In this document: piece by piece, positions 35,237-43,296 of the stretch
Position numbering within the stretch: position 1 is the stretch's first letter
Layout: every line of letters begins with the position of its first letter
Assembly (NCBI RefSeq): GCF_009763245.1
Contig: NZ_WKJZ01000001.1
Span: forward strand, 1,709,076-1,752,371
Source: Pseudomonas xionganensis
Lineage (GTDB): Bacteria; Pseudomonadota; Gammaproteobacteria; Pseudomonadales; Pseudomonadaceae
Direction of reading: 5' to 3'
Length of the DNA stretch: 43,296 nt
Made by a program: the position numbers and the translations under genes
The notes under the pieces: model-generated
What the model saw: the letters and a program-made list of their open reading frames with translations, nothing else
What the model was told of the DNA's origin: nothing
Database searches by the model: none

Positions 35237-35490
35237 TTCCCCTGTGTCTGGCGATCATGACGCTAGCCTTGATCCTGACTCTGCTGCGACTGATCAAGGG
35301 GCCGGATCTGCCGGATCGCATCCTGGCCCTGGATACCCTGTATATCAACGCCATCGCCCTGATCGTGCTGTTCGGCATCTGGCTGGGCTCGGAGCTGTAT
35401 TTCGAGGCGGCGCTGTTGATCGCCGTGATGGGCTTTGTCGGTACGGTGGCGGTGGCCAAGTATCTGCTGCGCGGCGATATCATCGAATGA
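35221..35490 (+). CDS. mrpF: Mrp cation/proton antiporter subunit F (operon 2)
   Basis: An 89-residue membrane protein with RLIKGPDLPDRILALDTLYI, the MrpF signature. AGGAGG precedes the ATG. Unlike all other junctions in the operon, a 155-bp gap with a MITE-like repeat follows before mrpG. Confidence 0.92.
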   Translation: MLAYVIPLCLAIMTLALILTLLRLIKGPDLPDRILALDTLYINAIALIVLFGIWLGSELYFEAALLIAVMGFVGTVAVAKYLLRGDIIE

Positions 35491-35630
35491 GAACGAGTTT
35501 ACGATCTGCTGCGCGTCGGCCCTGCTGCGTTAAAAACAGGCTCGGAATGCTCATTTACAGCTCGTAAACTCCGCTTCCTCGCCTGTTTTTGCCTTGCATG
35601 GCTCTAGCTCGCGAGATCGTAAACACGTTC
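35491..35630. mobile_element. MITE-like inverted-repeat element between mrpF and mrpG
   Basis: GAACGAGTTTACGATCT (35491-35507) pairs with its reverse complement at 35614-35630 with a single mismatch. Nested inside are AAAAACAGGC (35532-35541) and GCCTGTTTTT (35581-35590), so the whole 140 bp can fold into a long hairpin. There is no coding sequence and no clear target duplication. It starts on the base after the mrpF stop codon and ends 15 bases before the mrpG ATG. Confidence 0.65.
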
Positions 35631-35645
35631 TACGGAGACTGCTTA

Positions 35646-35978
35646 ATGAATCCATGGATAGAAGGCCTGGTGGCCATCAGCCTGCTGCTGGGCAGCCTGT
35701 TTGCCCTGATCGGCGCCCTGGGGCTGTACAAGCTGCCGGATTTCTATATGCGTCTGCATGGCCCGACCAAGGCCACCACCCTGGGCGTGGGCGGCATGGT
35801 GGTGGCATCCATGCTGTATTTCAGCAATCAGGGTAATGGTCTGAGCCTGCATGAGCTGCTGATTACCCTGTTTCTCTTTATCACTGCTCCGGTCAGCGCC
35901 CATATGCTGGCCAAGGCCGCCCTGCAGCAGAAGCTGCGCCTGAGCGACAAGACCCGCGGTCGGCCCTGGGAGCAGTAG
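35646..35978 (+). CDS. mrpG: Mrp cation/proton antiporter subunit G (operon 2)
   Basis: A 110-residue protein with the MrpG signature ALIGALGLYKLPDFYMRLHG and three membrane segments. The start at 35646 follows CGGAGA closely. An open frame back to 35589 lies in the repeat element and is not part of the gene. It completes the second six-gene operon, although separated from mrpF by the element at 35491-35630. Confidence 0.92.
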   Translation: MNPWIEGLVAISLLLGSLFALIGALGLYKLPDFYMRLHGPTKATTLGVGGMVVASMLYFSNQGNGLSLHELLITLFLFITAPVSAHMLAKAALQQKLRLSDKTRGRPWEQ

Positions 35979-36067
35979 TGGCGGACCTGGTGTGGGTAGG
36001 CGCCAGCTGATTCAGCATTGCGCGAGGTGCCATAACCCATTACCGCTCGTATCTGGGAGGCGCCAGG

Positions 36068-37687
36068 TCAGGCCTCGACTATGCCCAGCATATCCCGCAC
36101 CACCGCCTCGGCCACGCGAATGCCATCGACCCCGGCAGACAGGATGCCGCCGGCGTAACCTGCGCCTTCCCCGGCCGGGTACAGGCCTCTGGTGTTCAGG
36201 CTCTGCAGATCTTCGCCGCGGGTGATGCGCAGAGGCGAGGAGGTGCGGGTTTCGATGCCGGTGAGCACCGCATCGCTGAGGTCGAAGCCCTTGATCTGTT
36301 TGCCGAACGCCGGCAGCGCTTCGCGGATGGCCTCGATGGCAAAGCCTGGCAGCGAGGGTGCCAGGTCGCCCAGCTTTACTCCAGGCTTGTAGGACGGCTC
36401 GACGCTGCCCAGGGCAGTGGAGGGTTTGCCGGCGATAAAGTCGCCGACCAGCTGCCCCGGGGCTTCGTAGGTGCTACCGCCGAGCAGATAGGCCTGGGAC
36501 TCCAGACGCTCCTGCAACTCCACGCCGGCCAGGGGGTCGCCGGGGTAATCCTGCTCCGGGGTGATGCCGACGACGATGCCGGCATTGGCATTGCGCTCGT
36601 TGCGCGAGTACTGGCTCATGCCGTTGGTCACCACCCGCCCGGGTTCGGACGTGGCGGCGACCACGGTGCCGCCCGGGCACATGCAAAAGCTGTAGACCGA
36701 GCGACCGTTGCTGGCATGGTGCACCAGCTTGTAGTCGGCGGCGCCCAGTTTGGGGTGGCCGGCATATTTGCCCAGGCGCGCGCGGTCGATCAGGCCTTGC
36801 GGGTGTTCGATACGAAAGCCCACCGAGAAGGGCTTGGCTTCCATATACACGCCGCGGGCATGGAGCATGCGGAAGGTGTCGCGCGAGCTGTGGCCCAGGG
36901 CCAGGATCACGTGACGGCTGCGTAACTGCTCGCCGTTGTCCAGCACCACGCCCTGCAGTTGCCCATCTTCCAGAAGCAGATCGCTGACTCTCTGCTGGAA
37001 GCGCACTTCGCCGCCCAGGGCTTTGATTTCTTCACGCATGGTGGCGACCACGCCGGTGAGGCGGAAGGTGCCGATATGCGGCTTGCTGACGTAGAGGATT
37101 TCCTCCGGGGCACCGGCCTTGACGAATTCTTCCAGCACCTTGCGGCCCAGGTGCTTGGGGTCCTTGATCTGGCTGTACAGCTTGCCGTCCGAGAAGGTAC
37201 CGGCACCGCCTTCGCCGAACTGCACATTGGATTCGGGGTTGAGCACGTTCTTGCGCCACAGGCCCCAGGTGTCCTTGGTGCGCTGGCGCACTTCCTTGCC
37301 GCGCTCCAGTACGATGGGCTTGAGGCCGGCCTGGGCCAGAATCAGCGCGGCGAAGATGCCGCAAGGGCCGAACCCGACCACGATGGGGCGCTCATCGAGA
37401 CCACTAGCCGGCGCCTGGCCGACCGGCTTGTAGCGGGTATCCGGGGCCGGATTGATATGCGGGTCATTGGCGAAACGGGCCAGTACGGCGGCATCGTCGG
37501 CCAGGCTGCAGTCGATGGTGTAGATAAAGGGCATTTCGCCGAAACGCTTGCGCGCATCGTAGCTGCGCTTGAACAGGCTGAAGTCCAGCAGTTCGCTATC
37601 GGCAATCCCCAGGCGTTGAACAATGGCAGGGCGCAGTGCCTCCTCGGGGTGGTCGAGGGGCAGCTTGAGTTCGGTGATGCGCAGCAT
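36068..37687 (-). CDS. FAD-dependent oxidoreductase (COG2509-type)
   Basis: A 539-residue flavoprotein-like enzyme. After an N-terminal domain of about 90 residues (LRITELKLPLDHPEE) comes the Rossmann dinucleotide site VVGFGPCGIFAALILAQAG, the substrate-loop segment GEGGAGTFSDGKLYSQI, and the C-terminal LYPAGEGAGYAGGILSAGVDG that contacts FAD. It matches the large conserved group of uncharacterised NAD(P)/FAD-dependent oxidoreductases; its substrate is not known. I start at 37687 (MLRIT); the frame is open to 37717. Confidence 0.85.
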   Translation of the reverse strand: MLRITELKLPLDHPEEALRPAIVQRLGIADSELLDFSLFKRSYDARKRFGEMPFIYTIDCSLADDAAVLARFANDPHINPAPDTRYKPVGQAPASGLDERPIVVGFGPCGIFAALILAQAGLKPIVLERGKEVRQRTKDTWGLWRKNVLNPESNVQFGEGGAGTFSDGKLYSQIKDPKHLGRKVLEEFVKAGAPEEILYVSKPHIGTFRLTGVVATMREEIKALGGEVRFQQRVSDLLLEDGQLQGVVLDNGEQLRSRHVILALGHSSRDTFRMLHARGVYMEAKPFSVGFRIEHPQGLIDRARLGKYAGHPKLGAADYKLVHHASNGRSVYSFCMCPGGTVVAATSEPGRVVTNGMSQYSRNERNANAGIVVGITPEQDYPGDPLAGVELQERLESQAYLLGGSTYEAPGQLVGDFIAGKPSTALGSVEPSYKPGVKLGDLAPSLPGFAIEAIREALPAFGKQIKGFDLSDAVLTGIETRTSSPLRITRGEDLQSLNTRGLYPAGEGAGYAGGILSAGVDGIRVAEAVVRDMLGIVEA

Positions 37688-37800
37688 GGCAGCAGTCCAC
37701 AATGAGGCCGGAGGCAACCCGGCAAATAAAGAGGGCGGCGATTATACCTGCGAACCGGCCCAGCTGGCGCTGGGCAACGGTTACAGCAGGGGCAAGGAGC

Positions 37801-38799
37801 CTACGGTCGGGTCCAGGCTAGCAGCACATCCAGCATGCGGTTGGCGAAGGCCCATTCGTTGTCATACCAGGCCAGTACCTTGACCAGATCACCCTGAACC
37901 CGGGTGTGGTTCAGATCGACCACACAGGAGATCGGGTGACCATTGAAGTCGCTGGATACCAGCGGCAGTTCATTGCACTCCATGACCCCCAGGGGCAGTT
38001 GCAGTGCACCTTCGCGCAGGGCCGCGTTGATGGCCGCGGGCGTGGTGGGGCGCTCGCTGATAAAGCTCAGGTCCACCAGCGATACATTGGGCGTGGGCAC
38101 GCGCACCGACAGGCCGTCCAGGCGCCCGGCCAGTTCCGGCATCACCAGGCCGATGGCCTTGGCCGCGCCGGTGCTGGTGGGGATCATCGACAGGGCTGCC
38201 GCGCGGGCGCGATAGAGGTCGCTGTGGGTCTTGTCCAGCAGATTCTGGTCATTGGTGTAGGCGTGGATGGTGTTGACCAGGCCACTGCGGATACCCACTG
38301 CCTTGTGCAGCACCTTGGCCAGTGGCGCCAGGCAGTTGGTGGTGCAGGAGGCGTTGGAAACGATCTGCTGGTTGCCCAGCAGCTCATGGTTGACGCCGTA
38401 GACCACAGTCAGGTCGGCGCTGTCCATGGGGTGGGAAAGCAGCACCCGAGAGGCGCCGGCGGTCAGGTGTTGTTCGACCTGCTCACGCTTCTTCACCTTG
38501 CCCGAGCACTCCAGCACCAGATCGATGCCGTGTTCGGCCCAGGGCAGGTTGACCACCTCGCGCTCACGCAGCAGGTGGATCGACTGTCCGTCGATCTGCA
38601 ACAGGTCATCGTGCTGCGAAACGCGGGCGGCGAAACGACCGAAGGTCGAGTCAAAGCGGGTGAGGTGGGTGAGGGTGGCAGGGTCACCCAGGTCATTGAT
38701 GGCGCACAGGTGGATCTTGTGCTCCAGATCCCGATCAAACAAGGCGCGCACCAGCGCCCGGCCAATTCGTCCATATCCGTTGATGGCAACTCGCAGCAT
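37801..38799 (-). CDS. gap: Glyceraldehyde-3-phosphate dehydrogenase
   Basis: A 332-residue NAD-dependent enzyme: INGYGRIGRALVRAL at the N-terminus, Asp36 in AINDLGDP favouring NAD+, catalytic Cys152 in SNASCTTNCLAP and His179 in NTIHAYTND. The segment IPTSTGAAKAIGLVMPEL is that of true GAPDH; erythrose-4-phosphate dehydrogenase has IPVDTKLAA there. AAGGGG precedes the ATG at 38799. Neighbours include a divergently placed phosphofructokinase about 0.9 kb away. Confidence 0.9.
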   Translation of the reverse strand: MLRVAINGYGRIGRALVRALFDRDLEHKIHLCAINDLGDPATLTHLTRFDSTFGRFAARVSQHDDLLQIDGQSIHLLREREVVNLPWAEHGIDLVLECSGKVKKREQVEQHLTAGASRVLLSHPMDSADLTVVYGVNHELLGNQQIVSNASCTTNCLAPLAKVLHKAVGIRSGLVNTIHAYTNDQNLLDKTHSDLYRARAAALSMIPTSTGAAKAIGLVMPELAGRLDGLSVRVPTPNVSLVDLSFISERPTTPAAINAALREGALQLPLGVMECNELPLVSSDFNGHPISCVVDLNHTRVQGDLVKVLAWYDNEWAFANRMLDVLLAWTRP

Positions 38800-38886
38800 G
38801 TTGATACCCCTTTATGCTCTTGTCCTTTCAGCTTAGGCGAGGTCGGCAGGCTTGCCCGACGAATGGCACCGCTGAGATGTATGGGT

Positions 38887-39555
38887 TTATTGCCGGGCAC
38901 CGCCAAAGTGGCCGCAGCCGCGCAGCACTTGGTCATTCAGGCGCAGCTCGGCACTGAGGTGCTGTACGGCGCCGCTCATGCTGTCGCGGCAGGTCTGCGG
39001 GGTCAGCCACAGACCCAGGCGCTGGCCATTGGCTTCACTGCTCAAGTGCAGACGGCCTTCGGGCAGCTGTTCTTCCAGATAGGGCAGGGCCAGCGGCTCC
39101 TGGCCGGGGCGGTGGAGCACCATGCCCTGGCTGCCGACGCGCAGGCTCCAGCTTGGTTCGTGACCACTGGCGCGCAGCAGGGTCTGCTTGAAATTGGCAT
39201 CCTCACAGCCATGGCCTTCACCTTGCAGGCGATACACCTGGCTGACGGCCAGTGCCCCATCGTGGTTGTTTTCCGCGCTGGCGCTCAGGGTGCCGCGCAG
39301 ATCGGCGAACAGCACGCTGTGGCCGTCGCTCAGCAGGCTCTGGCTGTTGCGCAGCAGTGCACTGTTGGCCGTATCGCTGAGGACAAAGTGGCGCTGCTCC
39401 AGGCAGGGGCGGAATAGCAGCTGGCTGCCAGCCTGGCTGATTTCACCCTGCAGGCGCGGGGCTGGGCTGGGCTGGCTGGGTGTGCCCGGTGCCAGCAACT
39501 GGCAGCCGGTGAACAGCGGCAGCAGGGCGAGGAGGCAGAAACGACTCGGGTGCAT
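38887..39555 (-). CDS. COG3650-type lipoprotein
   Basis: A 222-residue predicted lipoprotein with lipobox FTGC. The C-terminal domain carries LTPQTCRDSMSGAVQHLSAEL and VLRGCGHFG, with paired Cys that may form a disulfide; this C-terminal layout is that of the uncharacterised COG3650 group. AGGAG eight bases before the ATG at 39555 supports the start. It is divergent from pfkB. Confidence 0.75.
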   Translation of the reverse strand: MHPSRFCLLALLPLFTGCQLLAPGTPSQPSPAPRLQGEISQAGSQLLFRPCLEQRHFVLSDTANSALLRNSQSLLSDGHSVLFADLRGTLSASAENNHDGALAVSQVYRLQGEGHGCEDANFKQTLLRASGHEPSWSLRVGSQGMVLHRPGQEPLALPYLEEQLPEGRLHLSSEANGQRLGLWLTPQTCRDSMSGAVQHLSAELRLNDQVLRGCGHFGGARQ

Positions 39556-39659
39556 GACAGGTCTCCTGGAAAATGCGGCCACGTTACCCGCGGCTCAGGT
39601 GGCAGGGCAAGGCATGGCGGCGCTACGCTGTGGGAAGTGGGCAAAAGAAGGAAACGCCG

Positions 39660-40589
39660 ATGAGCGGCATTGTCACCCTGACCCTGAGTCCGTCCCTGGA
39701 TGTGGCCACCGAGGTGGCGCGTCTGTACCCGGATGACAAGCTGCGTTGCCAGCGCCCCCGCTATGCCCCCGGCGGCGGGGGGATCAATGTGGCGCGGGCC
39801 ATTCATATCCTTGGTGGCAGGGCTTTGGCCCTCTATCCGGCGGGAGGTTCCACCGGTGAGCATCTGGGTCAGCTGCTCGATGCCTGTGGCGTGAACCATC
39901 AGGCGTTGCCCATTCAGGAGTGGACCCGCGAGAGCCTGAACCTCACCGAGCTGGCCAGCGCCCAGCAGTATCGGCTGATCATGCCGGGGGCGCGGTTGAG
40001 CGAAGTGGAACAGGAGCAGCTACTGGCCGCTGTGCAGGCCTTGCCGACCCCCGAGTATCTGGTGGTCAGCGGCAGTCTGCCGGAGGGCCTGGCCAGTGAC
40101 TTTATGCCGCGCTTGCTGGGCGCGGCCAAGGCGCGGGGCGTACGCTGCATCGTCGACTGCTCGGGGGACGGCTTGCTGCAGGTGCTGGATATCGGCGGGG
40201 TGTTTCTGCTCAAGCCCAATATCGATGAGCTCAGCGCCGCGGTGGGGGAGGATATTCTCGACTCCACCCAGCTGCTGGGTATTGCCCGTGAACTGATCGC
40301 GGCGGGCAAGTGCCAGGCTTTGCTGGTGTCACTGGGGCCCCAGGGGGCGCTGCTGGTCAGTGCCGAGCACAGCGCCACCATCGCCGCCCCCACGGTGCGC
40401 AAGCGCAGCACGGTGGGCGCTGGTGACAGCATGGTGGCAGCTTTGACGCTGAAGCTGGTCTCTGGCGCCGACCTGCTGGAAGCGGCCCGTTATGGGGTAG
40501 CCGCCGGCAGTGCGGCGATCATGACCGCGGGTACTGAGCTGTGCCGCCGTGAAGATGCCGAGCGCTTGTTTGCCTGGATGCAGGGTTGA
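39660..40589 (+). CDS. pfkB: PfkB-type 6-phosphofructokinase (Pfk-2)
   Basis: A 309-residue sugar kinase of the PfkB/ribokinase fold, the exact length I recall for E. coli PfkB. GGGGINVARAI at residues 38-48, AGGSTGEHL near 61-69, VVSLGPQGALLVS and the catalytic Asp256 in STVGAGDSM all match Pfk-2 closely, and the N-terminus TLTLSPSLDVATE as well. FruK-type 1-phosphofructokinases of pseudomonads have a different GKGLNVA motif. AAGGA lies eight bases before the ATG at 39660; the frame is open to 39573. It would phosphorylate fructose 6-phosphate to the 1,6-bisphosphate; a tagatose 6-phosphate role cannot be excluded. Confidence 0.85.
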   Translation: MSGIVTLTLSPSLDVATEVARLYPDDKLRCQRPRYAPGGGGINVARAIHILGGRALALYPAGGSTGEHLGQLLDACGVNHQALPIQEWTRESLNLTELASAQQYRLIMPGARLSEVEQEQLLAAVQALPTPEYLVVSGSLPEGLASDFMPRLLGAAKARGVRCIVDCSGDGLLQVLDIGGVFLLKPNIDELSAAVGEDILDSTQLLGIARELIAAGKCQALLVSLGPQGALLVSAEHSATIAAPTVRKRSTVGAGDSMVAALTLKLVSGADLLEAARYGVAAGSAAIMTAGTELCRREDAERLFAWMQG

Positions 40590-40601
40590 GCGCGCAAGCG
40601 C

Positions 40602-41024
40602 TTAGTCCTGGGCGGGCGCTTGGCCGCGTATGCCCCAAAGGGCCAGGGTAATGGCGAGCAGGGAGGCCGGGGCCACACTGATCAGCAGGCCTGCCACCAG
40701 GCTTTCCGCCCAGGGCGCGCCCTGGGTGCCTGCGGCGGCCACCGGGGTGGTTTGCCCTGCGCCCAGGGTGGCCCCGAGCAGGCATCCCAGCCAGTTGACA
40801 TAACTGGCATACAACCAGGCCCAATACATCAGCCATTGTTGCCGGCTGCCCAGCCTGAACTGCTTCCAGATGGCGCCTATGGCGATCAGCAGGGTGCCGC
40901 TGAGGATGCCGATGGTATGCGCGGACAACCCCAGACGGGGAATACTCAGGCTCGGGATGGCGAGGCCGGAAAGCAGCGCCAGCAGGATCAGGATAAAGCC
41001 ATGGCGCAGCAATGGGCGATGCAT
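40602..41024 (-). CDS. Hydroxylaminobenzene mutase-like membrane protein
   Basis: A 140-residue protein with four likely membrane segments. LLRHGFILILLALLSGLAIP, RLGLSAHTIGILSGTLLIAIG and AWLYASYVNWLGCLLGATLGAGQ resemble HabA/HabB (hydroxylaminobenzene mutases) and, more distantly, styrene-oxide isomerase as I recall them. His and Arg in the first segments are conserved in that group. The start at 41024 has GAGG a few bases upstream. No nitroarene-degradation genes adjoin it, so the true substrate is open. Convergent with pfkB. Confidence 0.6.
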   Translation of the reverse strand: MHRPLLRHGFILILLALLSGLAIPSLSIPRLGLSAHTIGILSGTLLIAIGAIWKQFRLGSRQQWLMYWAWLYASYVNWLGCLLGATLGAGQTTPVAAAGTQGAPWAESLVAGLLISVAPASLLAITLALWGIRGQAPAQD

Positions 41025-41090
41025 GGGAACCTCGTGGGGCATTCAACTGACTTCAGGGTAGTTGAACGTGCATCGCCCGGAGCGGGTGGA

Positions 41091-42419
41091 TTATCCGATC
41101 AGCTCGGCCCACAGGTCGTATTCATCGGCATCGACAATGCGCACACGCACCTTGTCGCCGGGCTTGACCGCGGTGGAGTCGATAAACACGCTGCCATCGA
41201 TCTCTGGTGCGTCGGCGTAGCTGCGGGCCACGGCGCCTTCGCCATCCACCTCGTCGATCAGCACGTCCATCTCCTTGCCAACCTTGAGTTGCAGGCGGGC
41301 GGCGCTGATGGCCTGCTGGTGGGCCATAAAGCGCTCCCAGCGCTCCTGCTTGACCTCATCCGGTACCACGTCCAGATCCAGGTCGTTGGCCGGGGCGCCT
41401 TCCACCGGGCTGTACTGGAAGCAGCCGACGCGATCCAGCTGGGCTTCGCTCAGCCAGTCCAGCAGGTACTGGAAGTCTTCTTCGGTTTCGCCTGGGAAGC
41501 CGACGATAAAGGTCGAGCGGATGGTCAGCTCCGGGCAGATCTCGCGCCAGGCCTTGATCCGCGCCAGGGTCTTGTCCTCGAAGGCCGGACGCTTCATGGC
41601 CTTGAGCACTTTCGGGCTGGCGTGCTGGAAGGGAATGTCCAGATAGGGCAGCAGCTTGCCGGCGGCCATCAGTGGGATCAGCTCGTCCACATGGGGGTAG
41701 GGGTAGACATAGTGCAGGCGCACCCAGACGCCCATGGATGACAGTGCCTCGCACAGCTCGGTCATGCGGGTCTTGACCGGCTGGCCGTTCCAGAAGTCGG
41801 TCTTGTACTTCATGTCCACGCCATAGGCGCTGGTGTCCTGGCTGATCACCAGCAGTTCCTTGACCCCGGCCTTGACCAGACGCTCGGCTTCGCTGAGCAC
41901 CTCGCCCACCGGGCGGCTGACCAGCTTGCCGCGCATCGACGGGATGATGCAGAAGCTGCAGCTGTGGTTGCAGCCTTCGGAAATCTTCAGGTAGGCATAG
42001 TGGCGCGGGGTCAGCTTGACGCCCTGGGGGGGCACCAGATCGATCAGCGGGTTGTGGTCCTGGCGTGGCGGTACCACTTCATGCACGGCATTGACCACCT
42101 GCTCATACTGCTGCGGCCCGGTGACCGAGAGCACGCTGGGGTGTACGTCGCGGATGCTGCCTTCTTCCACGCCCATGCAGCCGGTGACGATGACCTTGCC
42201 ATTTTCCTTGATTGCTTCACCGATCACGTCCAGGGATTCGGCCTTGGCGCTGTCGATAAAGCCGCAGGTATTGACCACCACCACATCGGCATCCTGATAG
42301 GTCGGCACCACTTCATAGCCTTCCATGCGCAGCTGGGTCAGGATGCGCTCGGAGTCCACCAGGGCCTTGGGGCAACCCAGAGAAACGAATCCGACTTTCG
42401 GCGTGGTGGGGGTGGACAT
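41091..42419 (-). CDS. rimO: Ribosomal protein S12 methylthiotransferase RimO
   Basis: A 442-residue radical-SAM enzyme that methylthiolates Asp of ribosomal protein S12. The N-terminal Fe-S cysteines are Cys16, Cys52 and Cys81; the radical-SAM CxxxCxxC is Cys150, Cys154 and Cys157 (CNHSCSFC). A TRAM-like domain ends the protein. GAGG eight bases upstream sets the start at 42419; the frame is open to 42476. Confidence 0.96.
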   Translation of the reverse strand: MSTPTTPKVGFVSLGCPKALVDSERILTQLRMEGYEVVPTYQDADVVVVNTCGFIDSAKAESLDVIGEAIKENGKVIVTGCMGVEEGSIRDVHPSVLSVTGPQQYEQVVNAVHEVVPPRQDHNPLIDLVPPQGVKLTPRHYAYLKISEGCNHSCSFCIIPSMRGKLVSRPVGEVLSEAERLVKAGVKELLVISQDTSAYGVDMKYKTDFWNGQPVKTRMTELCEALSSMGVWVRLHYVYPYPHVDELIPLMAAGKLLPYLDIPFQHASPKVLKAMKRPAFEDKTLARIKAWREICPELTIRSTFIVGFPGETEEDFQYLLDWLSEAQLDRVGCFQYSPVEGAPANDLDLDVVPDEVKQERWERFMAHQQAISAARLQLKVGKEMDVLIDEVDGEGAVARSYADAPEIDGSVFIDSTAVKPGDKVRVRIVDADEYDLWAELIG

Positions 42420-42594
42420 GCAGGTAACCTCAGGCGCGTACAGGGGATGCCGGGCGCTGGTTGCGCCGCTGATCAAAAAGTGCGCAATTCTAGCGATCTG
42501 TCCAGGCCTTGGCCAGCCCTCTTGAGCATTGTGCGATGCCTGGGTCGGCCTCGCTGCGGCCCGGGACTGGCCAGTCGTGCATTGGGCCTGAGGT

Positions 42595-43143
42595 TTATCG
42601 GCGGCGTGGCAGCATCAGGCGCAGGGTATTGTCGTGCAGCACATGGTGATGCAGTAGGGCTGCGGCCGCATGCAAACCAATCAGCCAGTAACCAAGCTGG
42701 GCGATCTGTATGTGCCAATGTTCGAGGTTCTCGGCCAGGTCGTGATTCTTGTCGAGCAGGGCCGGCAGCTCCAGGCCGAGCAGCGGTACCGACTTGCCTT
42801 CGGCGCTGAAATACAGCCAGCCGAGCATGGGGGTAACGATCATCAGGGCATAGAGCGCCCAATGCATCAGCCTGGCGGCGGTGTCCTGCAGGGCGTGCGG
42901 GGTTGGCTGGATACGCGGTTTGGGGGCGCCGAGGCGAGCTATCAGGCGAATCCATACCAGGCTAAAGATGGTCATGCCCAGGGTGAAGTGCGTCAGCTTC
43001 ATCAGCGTGCGCCCGTCGCTGCCTTTGGGGAAGAGGCCGCGCAATTCCATGCTGCAGTAGACGGTGATGATCAACAGCAGCATCAGCCAGTGCAGGCCGA
43101 TGGACAGGTTGCCATAGCGGGTCGCGGTGTTTTTCCAGTTCAT
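42595..43143 (-). CDS. Cytochrome b561 family protein
   Basis: A 182-residue diheme membrane protein with four helices. Heme-ligand histidines are His18 (GLHWLM), His52 (LTHFTLG) and those in the [12 protein letters not shown] and LLHHHVLHD segments. The [13 protein letters not shown]-terminus is typical of the bacterial CybB group. It probably passes electrons between quinol and a periplasmic or superoxide substrate. No strong ribosome binding site is seen before 43143. Confidence 0.85.
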   Translation of the reverse strand: MNWKNTATRYGNLSIGLHWLMLLLIITVYCSMELRGLFPKGSDGRTLMKLTHFTLGMTIFSLVWIRLIARLGAPKPRIQPTPHALQDTAARLMHWALYALMIVTPMLGWLYFSAEGKSVPLLGLELPALLDKNHDLAENLEHWHIQIAQLGYWLIGLHAAAALLHHHVLHDNTLRLMLPRRR

Positions 43144-43230
43144 GCTTCATGGGCTCTGAGAGAAAGGAGATGCCATTCTCGCGAGCCAAGCTTAAGTCGA
43201 GCTGAAGCCTCTGCAGGTATCCGCGGAGCT

Positions 43231-43265
43231 AAAACAAAAAAGGCCACTCGATTGAGTGGCCTTTT
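43231..43265 (-). terminator. Intrinsic terminator downstream of the tRNA
   Basis: On the minus strand AAAAGGCCACTC-AATC-GAGTGGCCTTTT (43265-43238) is followed by TTTGTTTT. It ends the tRNA transcript before it reaches the cytochrome gene. Confidence 0.85.
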
Positions 43266-43274
43266 CTGAGTATC

Positions 43275-43296
43275 TGGTTGCGGGAGCCGGATTTGA
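43275..43296 (-). tRNA. 3' end of tRNA-fMet (partial, runs off the window)
   Basis: The last 22 bases on the minus strand read TCAAATCCGGCTCCCGCAACCA, exactly tRNA positions 55-76: T-loop, 3' side of the T stem and acceptor arm with an encoded CCA. Position 72 is A and the discriminator A73, the initiator-tRNA pattern of Pseudomonas tRNA-fMet as I recall it. The 5' part lies outside. A terminator follows on the same strand. Confidence 0.85.

Overview
The window is high-GC gammaproteobacterial chromosome, most probably from a Pseudomonas of the stutzeri/mendocina/alcaligenes kind. QuiP-type acylase, dCTP deaminase, NadE, DinG, PdxH, a six-gene Mrp (Sha/Pha) operon, RimO and an initiator-type tRNA are all recognisable. 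As I recall the P. aeruginosa map, the order acylase - SEC-C/YchJ - OmpA lipoprotein - dinG - esterase - OmpA - pdxH - SlyB-like lipoprotein - Mrp operon is partly shared with it. That is memory, not a computed comparison.

Left edge (1-1221): the end of a chromosomal integron. An intact integron integrase (256-1221) has a perfect LexA box at 225-240. About 200 bp upstream lies a core-site heptamer of attI/attC type (49-55). Directly behind it an outward-reading ORF with a good ribosome binding site starts and runs off the window, as a first gene cassette would. Bases 1-180 are about 41% GC by hand count, well below the rest.

1218-7261: a PhnD/PhnC/PhnE/PhnE-type oxyanion importer (perhaps selenate or phosphonate/phosphite) faces away from a two-gene operon for a 3-hydroxyisobutyrate/tartronate-semialdehyde reductase and a hydroxypyruvate isomerase. 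dcd follows, then a 177-bp MITE-like element with inverted repeats and an 11-bp direct repeat.

7284-17533: nadE; a 363-bp gap with two near-identical minus-strand terminators; a lipoprotein-type QuiP acylase; small genes (DUF2489, two SEC-C proteins, an LEA-type lipoprotein, a DUF6231-type protein); two tandem paralogous OmpA-domain lipoproteins; a DUF1145 protein overlapping a secreted collagen-like protein; and a CopD-family membrane protein.

17650-36000: dinG, then two complete but divergent group-2 Mrp cation/proton antiporter operons. The first (A-C-D-E-F-G) is on the minus strand at 25562-19803, the second on the plus strand at 30104-35978. Between them lie a beta-lactamase-fold hydrolase, an OmpA lipoprotein, pdxH, a small membrane protein and a glycine-zipper lipoprotein. 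The 748-bp gap before the second operon is repeat-rich: a long inverted repeat, then a 75-bp-period tandem array whose hairpin stems covary between copies. A second MITE-like element splits mrpF from mrpG in the second operon.

36068-43296: an FAD-dependent oxidoreductase, glyceraldehyde-3-phosphate dehydrogenase, a COG3650-type lipoprotein and a PfkB-type 6-phosphofructokinase (unusual for a pseudomonad, which normally uses the Entner-Doudoroff route). A hydroxylaminobenzene-mutase-like membrane protein, rimO and a cytochrome b561 follow. The last 22 bases are the 3' end of a minus-strand initiator tRNA-fMet with its terminator at 43231-43265.
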